Shown one piece after another: positions 46,684 through 58,998 of a stretch of DNA of 64,000 nucleotides (positions are counted from its first letter, which is position 1; each line of letters starts with the position of its first letter). Under the pieces are notes generated by a model. The model saw only the letters and a program-made list of their open reading frames with translations, was not told the DNA's origin and did no database searches. A program made the position numbers and the translations under genes. The stretch is from NCBI GenBank assembly GCA_009602735.1, contig WELA01013861.1:113425-177424 (forward strand). The letters are read 5' to 3'. Origin of the DNA: Mesotaenium endlicherianum (lineage: Eukaryota; Streptophyta; Zygnematophyceae; Zygnematales; Mesotaeniaceae).

Positions 46684-47131
46684 GTCCCACTCTAGGAGGT
46701 GAGACTTAGTCAGACAGAGCAGACAGAAGGGCTGCCAAGGAGGCAGCCAGAGGGCAACCAGCATCCCTCTCTCATAGAGGGCATGTTCCCTTAGCCCATG
46801 TCATGCAGCACCCCTCCAGTATGCCAGTGTATGTCCCTGTCAATTTGAGAGAGCGGTGTCCATCAACTTGCAGACAGTGCAAGAGCAGGCAATCCAGTTG
46901 CTGTGTTCACCCCTTGGTTCACTCTGGTCTGAGCCCCTAGGTTTCAGGAGACCATCGAACAGGAGAAGGAGATCCGGTTCCAGGTCTCGCTTCCCAGAAG
47001 ACCGAGCCCCTGGTACTTAATTTGCTGTTGTCGTTGTTTTAGAATCAGTTGGTTGTGTTGCATGTGTGTTACTTTGTTGTAAATAGTATTAGAAATGTTG
47101 TCGAGTCGACAACAATTTAAGTTGGAGGGAT

Positions 47132-47771
47132 TGTAATGAATCAGGATATTTGATAGATGTAATATTCATTTGGATATAATAGTTAAATAAGTTCCGCCTG
47201 TTGAACTTTAGTTAATAATAAGTCTGCTGGATATTTGATACTTAGTTAAATGACTCAGCCAAGAGCAGAAGGGTGAAGTTCATTAGGTCAGCCTATTGAT
47301 TTGTGTCAGCTTGCTGACATATTCTTTGACAGTCAGCTGGCTGTCGTACTCGGCAGCAGCGAACTGCCTAGCTATGCATCTAAGTGTGGTGTGCTAGATG
47401 AGTGGCCACATGACACCCTTAAGGTGGGTGGCGATTCAGGATGATGGAAGATGGCTGTGGATTTGGTTAGCCGAGGTCCTACCAACGTGGTTAACTCCCG
47501 GGTAGACGGTGCCATTGCACTTGCCATTGAACAGTAAACTCAATCCATGTACATATGCTAGGTATTGGTCTCGAGTTCGGCCATTTACACGCACTATCTT
47601 CTAGCCTTTGCTTATGTATGATTATACTGATTGCATTATTGATGCTAGTTCACTTGCATTTGACTTGCGAGTATTGCTTACTGCTAGCGTGTTAAAACAC
47701 CGTAAAGTTACTCGCTGATATGAAAATCTTTCTTAATTGCTAATCGCTTTTTGGTAAGTCGATTCATTTCA
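47132..47771 (+). repeat. LTR-E, 3' LTR of element A
   Basis: 640 bp, preceded by the purine-rich tract AATTTAAGTTGGAGGGAT. It shares with LTR-A variants not found in B, C or D (for example a CAGCCT-TTGA-TTGTGT segment). Confidence 0.83.
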
Positions 47772-49646
47772 CCTACACTCTAAGATTAGTTTGGGCCCAA
47801 ACGCCCCAAAACTGGATCTCCACCCATCTCCGCCCAAGGCGTAGACTGATATTTTCTCCACTAACCCAGGCAGAGGCGGAGAAAATGACATCTTCGCCAC
47901 AGGCGGAGATGGTACTTCTACCAATTTCTACATTCAATGGGGAATATTGTGTCTCTGAACAAGTCTTCACCTGTACCAAAACTGTCAAAAAAATGGCGAA
48001 GTATGAAAAGCCATTTTGAAAATGGTTACCTTTCGAAAGTGGTCATGGAATTTGACCACTTTGTTGTTATTGGTTAGTTCAACTGGCCAAGTGTGCCAAT
48101 AACGTTATTGTGGATCAATAAGTTCACAAAAATGAGAGGTTGACTCCTCATTTGCATTTGTTTGAGTTTAAGTCGTGGGGTGGCGGGGGTGGCCTTAAGT
48201 CGTCGTCTCTTACGGCACGTTTATCGGTCGAAAGAACGGCGTGGTCGCACTGTGCACTGTCGCTCGTGGTCGCTCGGGCTCGCAACAAACTAAGAAGGGC
48301 CTGGTTGGCCCTAGCCTCTACGGGGAGCTAAAGTCGTCGGGTGGCGGGGGTAATTATGACAAGTCCGTCCCCACTTGGCTTCCCCACGCACCCACGCTTA
48401 TTTCCTATTGGCCAAGAATAGGTTGGTACTGGGGAGGGCTCTGACAAGCTCATCCCCCTTGGCCCAGCCTAGCCCAGCCTTGGCTCGGTCCCTAATGTCA
48501 GCGCCGATCAGGAGAGGGTCCTCGCCTCCCGCTTGCATGTAATTGGTCGAGGACCGGAGGGTGTCCTCGTTGCTGGTACACCCGCGGCCGCTCGAAGATG
48601 ATAAGTTACTTGTTTTGACGCGACATGTCAGTAGTAACGTTATGTTGGCCGGGAGGTGTGTCGTGGCCAGAACTCCAATGCTGGCGCGTCGTCCGTCGTG
48701 GCCTCGACATCAGCACTTCAGATAACTTATTTACTAACTCTGAGGCCGGATGACCTCCTCTCGTTGTCAAGAGAGCCAAGGAGAGCCTTGGCCCAAGTCG
48801 GGTGGCGGAGGTGGCCTTCACAGAGCGGCTCCCGTGCCTCGACCAATCAGATTTTTTAATTTTTACCCACAAATTAATGCTGAGGCTTTCCCTCAGTGTC
48901 AACGACTAGTCGACGGGCACTGATAGAATTTATATCTACCAACAAGCAACGCACAAGCTTGTCAAACGGGTTAGACCTCCAAAGCCAAGACCCTTCGAGG
49001 TTTAAGCTCAATGGAATCCATAACTTCGAGGGGGTCAGGCATTGGGGTCTTGGCCTTGCTGGGAAATCCTTGCAAGCGGTCATCCCCAGGTAAGCTCAGT
49101 TAGTCCCTACCTCTCCTGCCCAGGAATAAATTACCGCCACCTCACATGCTTCTATGCACGTGCACGATGTCAGGCGTGCACAATGTCGGCGACATGTGTC
49201 AACATGTCGGTTTCGGATTCCAGCCGAGGCTGGAACAAACAATCGCAAAAGTCAACACGGATCCGCATTGCCTTCCAGATTGTCGGACCACGTTCCCAAG
49301 CGAGGGCGACTTTTATTTTGAAAAGTCGATAGCTTTCACTTTCGAAAAAGAGTCGGCTTCGGAAGACTTGTGTATTGTGTTCCTCATTGGCTAGTGATTT
49401 CAAATATTGGCATGTAGTAGTGTATTCTGATTTACTAGTGATTTTGTAATTTGCATGTAACTCCGCTTGCAAGCGGAGAATCAAACGCAAAATTTGTATT
49501 TCTAAGCCGGAAAGTGGCGGTGTGAGGCCGAGGAATGCCTTTCTTTGCCTCCAACCCTCCGCTCAAATGTGGCGGACAAACGGTCTTCTCCACCTTGAAT
49601 TGGACTTAACGAAAATGAGTTTTTGCACTAGACCCGTCTCAAAGTG
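47772..49646. other. Non-coding, partly GC-rich sequence with short inverted and dispersed repeats
   Basis: No gene recognised. It holds a GTGGCGG-rich motif three times (about 48178, 48341 and 48803). There is an inverted pair ATTTTCTCC...GGAGAAAAT near 47850-47890, and a perfect palindrome CTCCGCTTGCAAGCGGAG near 49462. It looks like degraded repetitive DNA of unknown class. Confidence 0.45.
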
Positions 49647-50138
49647 TACCAGACATACAAGCATGTTTAAGCACATACACGCCATGAGAGATCTGAATAG
49701 CAAAGGTGCTCTCATTCAAATGATCATGAGGTAGCTAAAACACATCCTACAGACTTAGGTGCAAACCATAGAATATGTCCATTATGTGACCCCGAGACAT
49801 CAGAAGCCCTAACTTTGCCGATACTTTACCAAATTGAGCAAACTCAACAGCAATGGATGGGTCTTGACGAGCCCTTTACTAAAAGTTTTACTTCGTTTAG
49901 TTTGATGCACAGACAAGACGCCATGTCAATTTGCGTGGAAGCTAGTCATAAAAAGGAACCCAATAGTGCACACCTGACTTGCAAGCAAAAATCCGGTTGT
50001 AAAGCCTACTGTCTAAAATGAGAAGCTACGAGATCCCAGCCTGCTATGTACCTAGTGACCACCTAGTTGACCACGGCGCAAGGTGCGCCGTTTTGTGGGA
50101 AACCCGTTAAGTTGGGACTCGCATATCTAGGTATGACG
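49647..50138 (+). repeat. Direct repeat of about 490 bp, copy 1
   Basis: Begins TACCAGACATACAAGCATG and ends near CTAGGTATGACGA. Near its end is a hairpin CGGCGCA-AGG-TGCGCCG. The second copy is 1149 bp downstream. Unknown repeat family. Confidence 0.8.
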
Positions 50139-50280
50139 ATGTAACAAATCGACTTATCAAAAGACAATTAACAATCAATAGAAGATGTTTACATCAGGAA
50201 GTAATCTTTTTGGTGTTCTCTGGTTAACTTATTAACCAGTAAAAGACCACCCAACTAGAAAGCGCAATACTCACACTCTG
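50139..50280 (-). repeat. Old LTR fragment (A/B family), minus orientation
   Basis: AAATCGACTTATC...AACAATCAATAGAAGAT and following bases match the reverse complement of the 3' end of the A/B family LTRs (AAGATCTTTATTGATTGTTAATCGCC...GTCGATT). Much more diverged than the other copies. Confidence 0.65.
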
Positions 50281-50795
50281 AAATCAGTTTACAGGGAACT
50301 GCAGATTTCTGAACGAACATTCGGAGGCGTAGAAGTACTCCGCTGTTTCTGGTAAACGGAGATGTGCTCCAACGGACCCCTCCGCTTGTCACCAAAAACC
50401 ACTCCGCGGCTCTCGTCGAAGGCGCATCTCCAATTTTGTGTGTAGATTTGACGCAGAGCACAAGTCCTTCATCGAAGCAGGGTTATCTACGTTTCGAATC
50501 GTAGATAGTTTTTCCGCAGCAGAGCGGAGGAGAGCGTAAAACGCAGAGAATGTCGGTGTGAAATGAATGCTTATTCAAGATAAATATATTTCATTTGAAT
50601 GTATAAGATCAGAGATAGGTGGAAGCGTGTAAAAGTAGGGAGCAATCTTCGCCCTTAGAATGAATTCCGTTTACTCATCTATACCCCTTGACTCACTTAC
50701 CGTAGTGTGCCATAGTTGCACACTAACACAAGGCACAAGAAAGAGGCGAGCTTGAGGACTAGAGCTTCTCCTTCAAAAACTCATGGCCTCTTGCC
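50281..50795. other. Unassigned sequence between LTR fragment and repeat copy 2
   Basis: Contains several CTCCGC/GCGGAG arms like those upstream of repeat copy 1, so it may be the left part of the same unknown repeat. No gene recognised. Confidence 0.35.
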
Positions 50796-51289
50796 TACCA
50801 GGCATACAAGTATGTATAAGCACATACACAACATCAGGGGACTGAATAGCAAAGGCGCTCTCATTCAGATGACCATAAAATAGCTAAAACACACACCACT
50901 AACTTAGGTGCAAAACCATGGAATGTGTCCGCTATGTGACCCCAAATGTCAGAGAGTATAACTCGGTCAATACTACTCTAAATTGAGCAAACTCAACACA
51001 ACAGACGCATCTTGACGAGACCTTTTCGAAAAGTCCTAGTTCGCACCGTTTGGAGCACAGACGAAGACGCCATGTCAATTTTTGTGAAAGCTGGTCATAT
51101 TAACGAACTCAAAAGTGCACACATGACTTGCAAGTAGAAAATCCGACTCTAAAGCCTACTGTCTAGAATGAGGGACCATGACATCCCAGCCTGCTATGTA
51201 CCTAGTGACCACCTGGTTGACCGCGACGCAAGGTGCGCCGTTTCGTGGGAAACCCGTTAAGTTAGGACCCACGGATCTAGGTATAACGA
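50796..51289 (+). repeat. Direct repeat of about 490 bp, copy 2
   Basis: Begins TACCAGGCATACAAGTATG. It aligns along its whole length with copy 1 with scattered substitutions, including the GCGCAAGGTGCGCCG hairpin (one arm changed). Confidence 0.8.
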
Positions 51290-51309
51290 CCATATAAATT
51301 GGTCGGTTG

Positions 51310-51812
51310 ACTGAAGTCCTTTCAGTTGATTGATGACGGCTCCGCCTACCCAGGAGTTAACCACACGGGTAGGACATCGGTTTACCGAATCTCAGTCGAC
51401 CTCCCGATTTTTAGTATACTACGGTCACATGTGCCAATCTATAAATAATAATCTAAACAAATATATCTATCCTCAGCGTACTGAAGCTAAGGATACTGAC
51501 TAATATCAAGTGAGCTTACTATATGTCAACCTACTGATATTATATCCTATATATAACTGATACAAAAATCTCAGCAAACCATACTATGATAGAAAAGTCA
51601 TTATGCTGACCGAATCAATAAACTCAGCAAACTACACTATGATACAAAAGTCATCCTGCTGACCTTTTTGACAGAGTAAGTAAAGTCGCATTACATCGAC
51701 ATACATTCATGTAGATGAACTTGCACATGTGAGTATATTGACATAATACTTATTTAGTGTTGTATTTCTACATGCAACTAATCAAATACATAATGAATTG
51801 ATTCATTACACG
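51310..51812 (-). repeat. Diverged LTR-like fragment (A/B family), minus orientation
   Basis: Carries CGCCTACCCAGGAGTTAACC and CGGTTTACCG, a diverged version of the family's conserved block. It ends TGATTCATTACA at about 51812, the reverse complement of the family's LTR start. Together with 50139-50280 it may be one old LTR split by the repeat copy. Confidence 0.6.
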
Positions 51813-52409
51813 GTGCCTCTACATAGTGCAAATAGGTACACGTGGCTGACTACGAGCGAGCCCTGTTGCACTTCAACCAAGCATCAATTCATGAATGCGC
51901 TCCAAATGTTTCAAGCACATTCTGCCACGTCACTTTTTTGTGCAAGCATGAAAATGCGAGCAATACAATCATTTCGAACCACCGACAATTGAGAAGCGTG
52001 TTGGGTGGAAATATAATTTAAAGCAAAAGGTAACACAATGAGCACATTGCACAGGGAGCCACTTGACTCCCCCTCCTCTTTGCATCTGGGATGCTGGAAC
52101 TAGGTCACGTTGTCATCCTGCAGCTACCACGCAACCCCCTCTTCACACTCACAAACGTATTACTCTTAAAGTTATTCACTTTTATGTTGCCTACTACTGT
52201 ACAGCCATTGGTTTAGGGTCTGGGCTTCCCTCACTCAACTTGCGCTCTGTGAGGACGCTTCTCCTCACACATTATGTCCACTGCCACGTGCTAACTTCTT
52301 CACCGTGTGCCATCCTTGTCCTCCAAACAGTTCCACAACGACACTAACAAGGATCTGGACATCATCACCAAAATGTCGTTGCTCACGTCCTTCAATGTAG
52401 GACCGCCTT
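51813..52409. other. Unassigned sequence left of the chromovirus
   Basis: No gene or known repeat recognised. The last five bases (GCCTT) are the chromovirus target-site duplication. Confidence 0.5.
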
Positions 52410-52911
52410 TGTAGTGAAACAGATAGATAAAGTACTTAGTAAAACATAATACTTTATCTATTCAAAACAAGGATCTTTGAACACAAGTGGTAGCTTCTTG
52501 AAAGAGAGATGGCTTCTTGAAAGTTAATATATTTTTGGATTTTGGCAAGTACATGAGTGATCTGGAATGTCTTTCTATGTTCTAGCTCTTGTTTATATAC
52601 TTGCTAAATAAGTAATTTCTAGGAAGGTATATGTTGATGTGTTGGCACCCAACACATCCCAAAACTTGCCACCTCTTTCTAGAATAATGTACACATGTCC
52701 TTTTGACCTAAAAATGGCACATTTGACTTTTGCCACGTGGAGTTCTTCTAGGTCTTTCCTCTAACTTCGAAATTGCCTTAGAAGGTTCAAAGGACATGAA
52801 CCAAGTCACTAGAGTACCTATTTACACTTGAATCCACACAATACTACTCCAAATATATTTGAAAACATTAAAATATATGCAAACTAATGTATAATAACTC
52901 AAATCACTACA
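52410..52911 (-). repeat. 3' LTR of the chromovirus
   Basis: 502 bp, about 95% like its partner at 58496-58998 by eye. TG...CA ends. Confidence 0.95.
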
Positions 52912-52939
52912 TCACCCCCCCGCCAGAAAATGCGACGTC

Positions 52940-53080
52940 TCGGCGCGTCAAGTCAGGTCTTACACATGTGGAGAAGACTAGTCAACAGCTTCAAGTCAGA
53001 TGCCACACATTTGAAGAGGATTAGTCCAAGGCGCCAAGTCAGGTGCTACACATGTAAGGTAGGCTAGGCAAGGTCGTGGG
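52940..53080 (-). repeat. Imperfect triple repeat in chromovirus 3' untranslated region
   Basis: Three copies of a motif of about 40 bp with core CAAGTCAG-(3-6)-ACACAT(G/T)T, at about 52948, 53000 and 53036, between the polypurine tract and the pol end. Possibly a cis-acting tail element; function unknown. Confidence 0.6.
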
Positions 53081-56000
53081 TGGTGTGACCTTATTGGCTA
53101 GCCTACTCGATGATAAAGAAAATTGTACAAGTTGGCCCAGAATCTGCCACAAATTCAAAAATTCATAGCGTCCACAGAACTGCTTCAAATCTGAAAATGC
53201 GAGTGCCAAACGGACCGCGTTGGAGAACTCTACCGGGTCACCAAATTTGAGAGCATTCTAAATTCTGGAGTGTCGTTGAGAGCTGAGAGAGTAGGCACTC
53301 CTCCAAATCTGTGCAGAAATTTCTGAGAATCATAAGTCCTTTTATACTTCTCCAAATTCTGCAAACTAAGTCTCAAATTGGGCGCTAAAAGATGTTCTAC
53401 CAAAGTCTTGAGTTTCAGAGCATTCCAAGTTCAGGGGAGGGCACAATGTCAGAAGGCATATTCTGCCCTAACAATGCCAGCAGCTTGACCCCCTTCTACT
53501 TAAAGCATCATATCTCTCTTACAAGTGCTCCAAATTGAGCAAACTTGGACTCTAAATGACCGGCTACTCATGGAATGAAGCCAAGCAAATTTTCAGAATT
53601 TATTATGCAGAGACCTATCGCCAGTAGCAGTTTTAGTTTTCTGTCCAGAAACTGCAAGAAGAGAAAAGTGTCTAATGTCATTTTTTCCTCTTTGTGGTTC
53701 TTGCAGGCTGCCTCCAAGGGGTCTTCTGCTGCTTCTTGATGGTGGCAGGCTGCCTCCCTGAAGTCTTCGGGCTTCTAGTAGAGAGACTTGGGGCTGGTCC
53801 AAGATGGGGGTTGGCGGCATGGAAGCGCTTCAACTTTCTCTGAACTTTGTCAAGGTAGTGCGCCGCCACCCAACTATTCTCCGAATCTGGATATCCTTTC
53901 CACTTGATCAAGTATTGCTGCTGTCTCCTGAAATTTCTCATAGCCACTATGTCTTCCACTTCGTACTCCAAATGATCATCCACTATTGTTGGGGCTGGTG
54001 GGGTTGTCACACGTCCTGGGAACTTGTTGTCGGGTTGCACATATGGCTTGAAGAGGGAAGCGTGGAATACGGGGTCGATGTGCATAGTCTGGGGAAGTTC
54101 TAGCTTGAAAGCAACGGGGTTGACTTGCTGGATAATCTTGAAGGGTCCCAAATACTTGGGAGAGAACTTGCTGCCGGCAGGCCTGTTGTTCAGGGAATTG
54201 TTCTTGGATGATAGTAACACGTTGTCACCCACTCTGTACGTAATTCCCCTTCTGGAGCTGTTCGCCACTCTTGCTTGAGCATCTTGCGCGTGTTGTAGAG
54301 CTTTCTTCGCTGCTGTAAGGGCTGCTTCTAATGTCTCCATAAAATCTGTGGCTGCAGGTACTTCATCATGGCCAGCCGTGAAGCTCAGTGGCGTGGTCGG
54401 ATGGAAGCCATAGTTGAGGAAGAATGGGGACTCTTGGGTAGAGGCCTGCGTAGTGTTGTTGTAGGCAAACTCGAGGGGGGTCAAGTACATGTCCCAGTCT
54501 TGCTCGAGGGTAGACACGTAGGCCTTTAGAGAGGTCTTTAGGGTACGATTCATACGCTCGGTTTGCCCATCTGATTGTGGGTGGTAGGCAGTAGACATAT
54601 CCAGCGATGTACCCAAGTTCTTGAAGAGATTTTTCCAGAAATGGCTTGTGAATCTTGGATCTCTATCTGACACAATTCTTGATGGTAGTCCATGGAGTCG
54701 GAAGATGTTGTCAAAGATGAGTCTTGCAAGTTGTGGTGCTGTAGCCTTAGTCGTCGTGGGAATAAAATGAGCCATCTTGGTAAGTCTGTCCACCACCGTG
54801 AGTATTGCATTATGGCCTCGAGGTGTCACGGGCAAGTCCACGATAAGGTCCATTGAGATGTCCGTCCATTGTCTTTCGGGGATTGGTAGTGGTTGGAGGA
54901 GTCCTCCCGCCTTTTGCGATGATGGCTTGATTCTTTGGCATGTGTCACAGCTCCTGCAGTACTCCTTGACTTGCTTAGACATGCCTGGCCAACAATAAGT
55001 CCTAGCTAGAACGCCCGTGGTCCTTAGGATTCCAAAGTGTCCTCCAAGAGGGTTGTCGTGTGCTTCTCGTAGAAGCAAGAGCCGGAGGTCTATGTCATTA
55101 GGAACACATCTCTGGCCCGTATCTTGCCTCACCCAATAATTGCCTTCTTGCTTCTTGCATGGGTCCAAGGCTGCTTCTCCGTTCTTGTAGTAAGGGTCTC
55201 TTTCATAGGCGGCTGAAAATCGAGCTTCCAGATCTGTCTTCAGGGATACCATCACTGCATTTAATTGCAGTCTTGAGAGGGGGTCAGCCGGGTTTGTCTT
55301 GCCGGGCTGGTACTGAATCGTGATGTTGTATTGTTGCAAGTATCCGCTCCATCTTGCTTGTCTCCTTGAGAGATACGGCTGCGTTTGGAGGTGCTTTAAC
55401 GCCTCGTGGTCCGTGGTGACCAGTACTTTGCGTCCTTCAACGTAGCAGCGCCAAACCTTCAAGGCATGTACAATCGCCAATGCCTCTCGCTCCGTGGTTG
55501 TATAATTTTGCTCGGCTGGATTTAGCTTCCTTGACTCGTAGGCGATGGGCTGCAGTCCCTTGCCTTGGTCTTGAAGCAGGATTGCTCCTATTGCATAGGA
55601 AGATGCATCGGTGATGACGTGGAAGGGCCAATCTGGGTTTGGACTTGGGAGTGTGAGCACCGGGGATGTGGTCAATCTTCGCTTTAACTCTTGAAATGCC
55701 TCTTCCTCTTTCTCGGTCCATGTATATAGCCTGTCCTTCTTGAGTAGATCTGTCAGGGGGGCTGCTATGTGCGAGAAGCCTTGGATGAATTTTCTGTACC
55801 AATTGGCAAATCCCAAGAATGACTGGAGTTCTTTCTTGGTCGTGGGGGTTGGCCATTCCTCCACCACCGTGGTCTTCTTGGGGTCTATCTTGATGCCATC
55901 AGCAGTCACGTGGAGACCTAGGAACTCCACTTCTTGTTTGGCAAACTCGCATTTTGACTCCTTCGCAAACAGCTTGTTTTGCTTCAATACTTCAAGGACT

Positions 56001-58495
56001 TCTTTCAAGTGTCTCGCATGCTCTTCAAGGGTCTTGCTGTAGATAAGGATGTCATCGATGAATACCACCACAAATCTGTCCAACATGGGCTGAAATATGG
56101 TGTTCATCATAGTCATGAAAGTTGCTGGCGCGTTGGTGAGTCCAAATGGCAGGACCATGAACTCAAAATGTCCATATCTTGTCCTGAATGCCGTCTTCTC
56201 TATGTCCGGTTCTGCGATGCGAATCTGGTGATAGCCGCTCCGTAAGTCAATCGTCGTGAAGTACCTGGCTCCAACCAGCCGGTCCATGCGCGGCAGCGGG
56301 TATCGATTCTTGATGGTGATCTTGTTGAGGGCGCGATAGTCCACACACATCCTCAAGGTACCATCTTTCTTCTTGACAAATAGCACCGGGGCTCCAAATG
56401 GCGACTTGCTAGGTCGAATGAAGCCATGCTCCAGTAGCTCCTTGATTTGCTTCTTGACTTCGTCTAGCTCCGTGTATGACATTTTGAACGTAGGCCGAGA
56501 GATGGGCTTGCTTCAAGGCTCCAACTGTATCTTGTGGTCTACGAATCTCTTGGGGGGTAAGCCCTTGGGCAATTCCGGGGAGAATACTTCTTTGTAGTCC
56601 TCTAAGACTTCTTGTATCTCCTTGGGAACGGGGCTGCCTTCTTGACTCTTGATGTCTTTCTTGATGTCTTTTGGCGTAATCAAGGCCAAAAGAAGCTCGT
56701 GTCCCTTCCTCAAAAGTCTCTTCAGTTGGAGGGCGGACAATAGTGTCTCGTGTGCCGTCTTCTTGATGTCTTGCGTCTGGATATTCTGGATTGCGCGCAA
56801 AGCACAAATTCTTGAAGTGATGTCATTCTTGATCTTGATAGTACCGTCTCTCCAATCAACTTGGGAGTTGTGCTTGGTCAACCAAGGCGTCCCTAGGATG
56901 ACGTCGTACTTGCCCAATTGCATGGGGGAGAATACTACTCCATGCTTAAAGGACTTGATAGAGAGTGCCAAGGGGTACGTCTTCTTGGAAGGGGTAGTAT
57001 AGGAGAATCCATCGGGCATCATAATCTCCTCGTCGTGGTCAAGAGTTCGCATAGTAATACCGTGCTTGGTGGCAAAATCTGCAGCAATGAAGTTGCCTTG
57101 AGCTCCGCTATCCACCAAGATGTGGACCTTCTCTCCTCCAAGGTAACCTCTCAAACTCATTGGGGCTGGAACGTCGTCTTCAACGGGGGTCTCCACCTCA
57201 CTTGGCGTGTTGCCTTCTCGTGAAGTGGGTCTTGGGGTGGTAGGCTCCTGGCCTACCGGCGCTGTCCGTTTTTTGACAACTTTTTGGGGCATGACAGTGC
57301 ACAATGGCCCTTTTCCTTGCAATAAAAGCATAGTCCAGCCGTCATGAGAGCTTCTTTTTCAGCCGGGGAGAGTCTTGCTTTCACTCCTTGCTGGTTTCTT
57401 GCATCATAAGTGTCATTGGAGGGTCTTCCACTCTTCCGGGCAGCCGCGGGGTCCCTTTTAAAAACTCCGATTTCCATGGGTGTGGGTCCAGATTCGGATG
57501 TGGAAGGGGCTGCGTACACCCCCGTCACCGGTACCCGTGAAGATGAAGGCACGGAGTGCTTGAAATCCAAGGTATCCACCTTTTGGGCCACTTCAATGAT
57601 CTTTGAGAAGTCCGTCAAGTCGCGTAATTCCACTTCCTTTGCCACCTTGGGTTTGAGGCCAAAGATGTAGCGGTCAATCTTCTCCTCGAGAGACATGTTG
57701 GGGATCTCAAGAGTGAGGGCGTGAAATCTGGATGTATACTCTTGAACGGACGTCGTTTGCTTGAGATGGTGGAGCTTTCCTCGGGCAATCTTCTCCGCAT
57801 TGATGGGCATGAATTGCTTCTTGAGGGCCTCACGAAAATCTGCCCATCTTGCATATGATGGTGGGGGCTCTTGGCCGAGCATGGGGTGCGCCATAGCTTG
57901 ATATATAGCCGCTTGATAGTTACGCCACCATGATGTTGCTGCTCCTCTAAGTAAGGTAACGGCAAAGGGAACGTAGTCCTCCTCGGGTACTTTAAGGAAC
58001 GCGAGGTACGTCTCCACTTGGTAGAGCCATAAATTCAGGTTGGCACCTTTCCCGGGGTTGAAAGTGTCGGATTTGCCGGGCTTGATGAATTTTCTTGCTC
58101 TCGTTGGCTCTTGTGGAGGCGCTTGAGCCGGGGCTGGATTTTGAGCATTGCTTGCACTAGGGGCAACCATGGCAGCCATAGCTTCTCTTGACGCTTGCAC
58201 GGTTGCTTCATAGGTGGCCAAGCCCACTTGATTGTGGACGGTCATTAGGAAGGCTGCCCACTCATTTGCGGGAACTCCTTGTGGTGGGGTCAACTTTGCT
58301 ATAGCGGTTGCCACGGGATTTGACGGTGCTCCTCCTTGTGGTGCTTCTAATTGTTGCAGATTTTCTTGAGTGGGCTCTTCCATCGGCGCTGGAGGAGGAC
58401 CTCTTGGAGAGAAAGGGCTTCCTTCAAAAGCTTGCCGTTGATCTTAAGGATCGGCCATCTTCTTGTGCTACCAAAGTGCCTAGCTCCGATACCAC

Positions 58496-58998
58496 TGTAG
58501 TGAAACAGATAGATAAAGTACTTAGTAAAACAAAATACTTTATCTATTCAAAACAAGGATCTTTGAACACAAGTGGTAGCTTCTTGAAAGAGAGATGGCT
58601 TCTTGATAATTCATATATTTCTGGAATTTGGCAAGTACAAGAGTAATTTTCAAATGTCTTTCTATGTACTAGCTCTTGTTTATATACTTGCTACATAAGT
58701 AATTTCTAGGAAGGTGTATGTTGATGTGTTGGCACCCAACACATCCCAAAACTTGCCACCTCTTTCTAGAATAATGTACACATGTCCTTTTGACCTAAAA
58801 ATGGCACATTAGACTTTTGCCACGTGGAGTTCTTCTACTTCTTTCCTCTAACTTCGAAAATGCCTTAGAAGGTTCAAAGGACATGAACCAAGTCACTAGA
58901 GTACCTATTCACACTTGAATCCGCACAATACTACTCCAAATATATTTGAAAACATTAAAATATATGCAAACAAATATATAATAACTCAAATCACTACA
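58496..58998 (-). repeat. 5' LTR of the chromovirus
   Basis: 503 bp. Borders the primer-binding site on its left and the GCCTT duplication on its right. Confidence 0.95.

Larger units (their letters stand above)
29100..47771 (+). mobile_element. Ty3/Gypsy LTR retroelement A (host of nested insertions), broken
   Basis: 5' LTR 29100-29799 and 3' LTR 47132-47771. The primer-binding site right after the 5' LTR (GTGGTATCGAAGC at about 29800) is close to the initiator tRNA-Met type. Parts in order on the plus strand are gag (from 29833, MVETRSQASN, with a CCHC knuckle near 31165), protease region (about 31500-31640), reverse transcriptase (about 32200-32750, with FGLTNVPATFMG), RNase H (about 33050-33400), integrase (from about 33540, resuming near 35750), a chromodomain-like end (about 36390-36490), and an extra coding region (from 37002). 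A purine-rich tract precedes the 3' LTR. It is interrupted by a piggyBac-like transposon and by element B. It is clearly broken, with more than ten breaks. The two LTRs resemble each other more than they resemble LTRs of B, supporting the pairing. No matching target duplication is seen. Old. Confidence 0.85.
52410..58998 (-). mobile_element. Ty3/Gypsy chromovirus, near-complete, nested in element F
   Basis: 6589 bp with LTRs 58496-58998 (5') and 52410-52911 (3'), both TGTAGTGAAACAG...CACTACA. A perfect target duplication GCCTT lies at 52405-52409 and 58999-59003. The primer-binding site GTGGTATCGGAGC (minus strand, 58483-58495) fits initiator tRNA-Met. A G-rich polypurine tract abuts the 3' LTR (about 52912-52923). 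Parts on the minus strand are gag (from 58383, with CCHC knuckle CFYCKEKGHCALSC near 57310), protease (ILVDSGAQGNF, near 57120), reverse transcriptase ([22 protein letters not shown]), RNase H ([16 protein letters not shown]), integrase (HHCC motif, DDE-type core) and a C-terminal chromodomain ([15 protein letters not shown]), which targets chromovirus insertion to chromatin. The pol reading frame of 934 codons is long. The element looks nearly whole, with perhaps one or two breaks. The LTRs differ at roughly two dozen of 502 positions by eye, so it is young to middle-aged. Confidence 0.95.

Noticed and set aside
29095-47776. Target-site duplication for element A (GCAGG versus CCTAC)
   Set aside because: The flanking five bases do not match, so either the outer ends have decayed or a rearrangement has occurred.
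52940-53080. CRISPR-like array
   Set aside because: Only three imperfect copies without regular spacers, inside a plant retroelement; described instead as a retroelement tail repeat.
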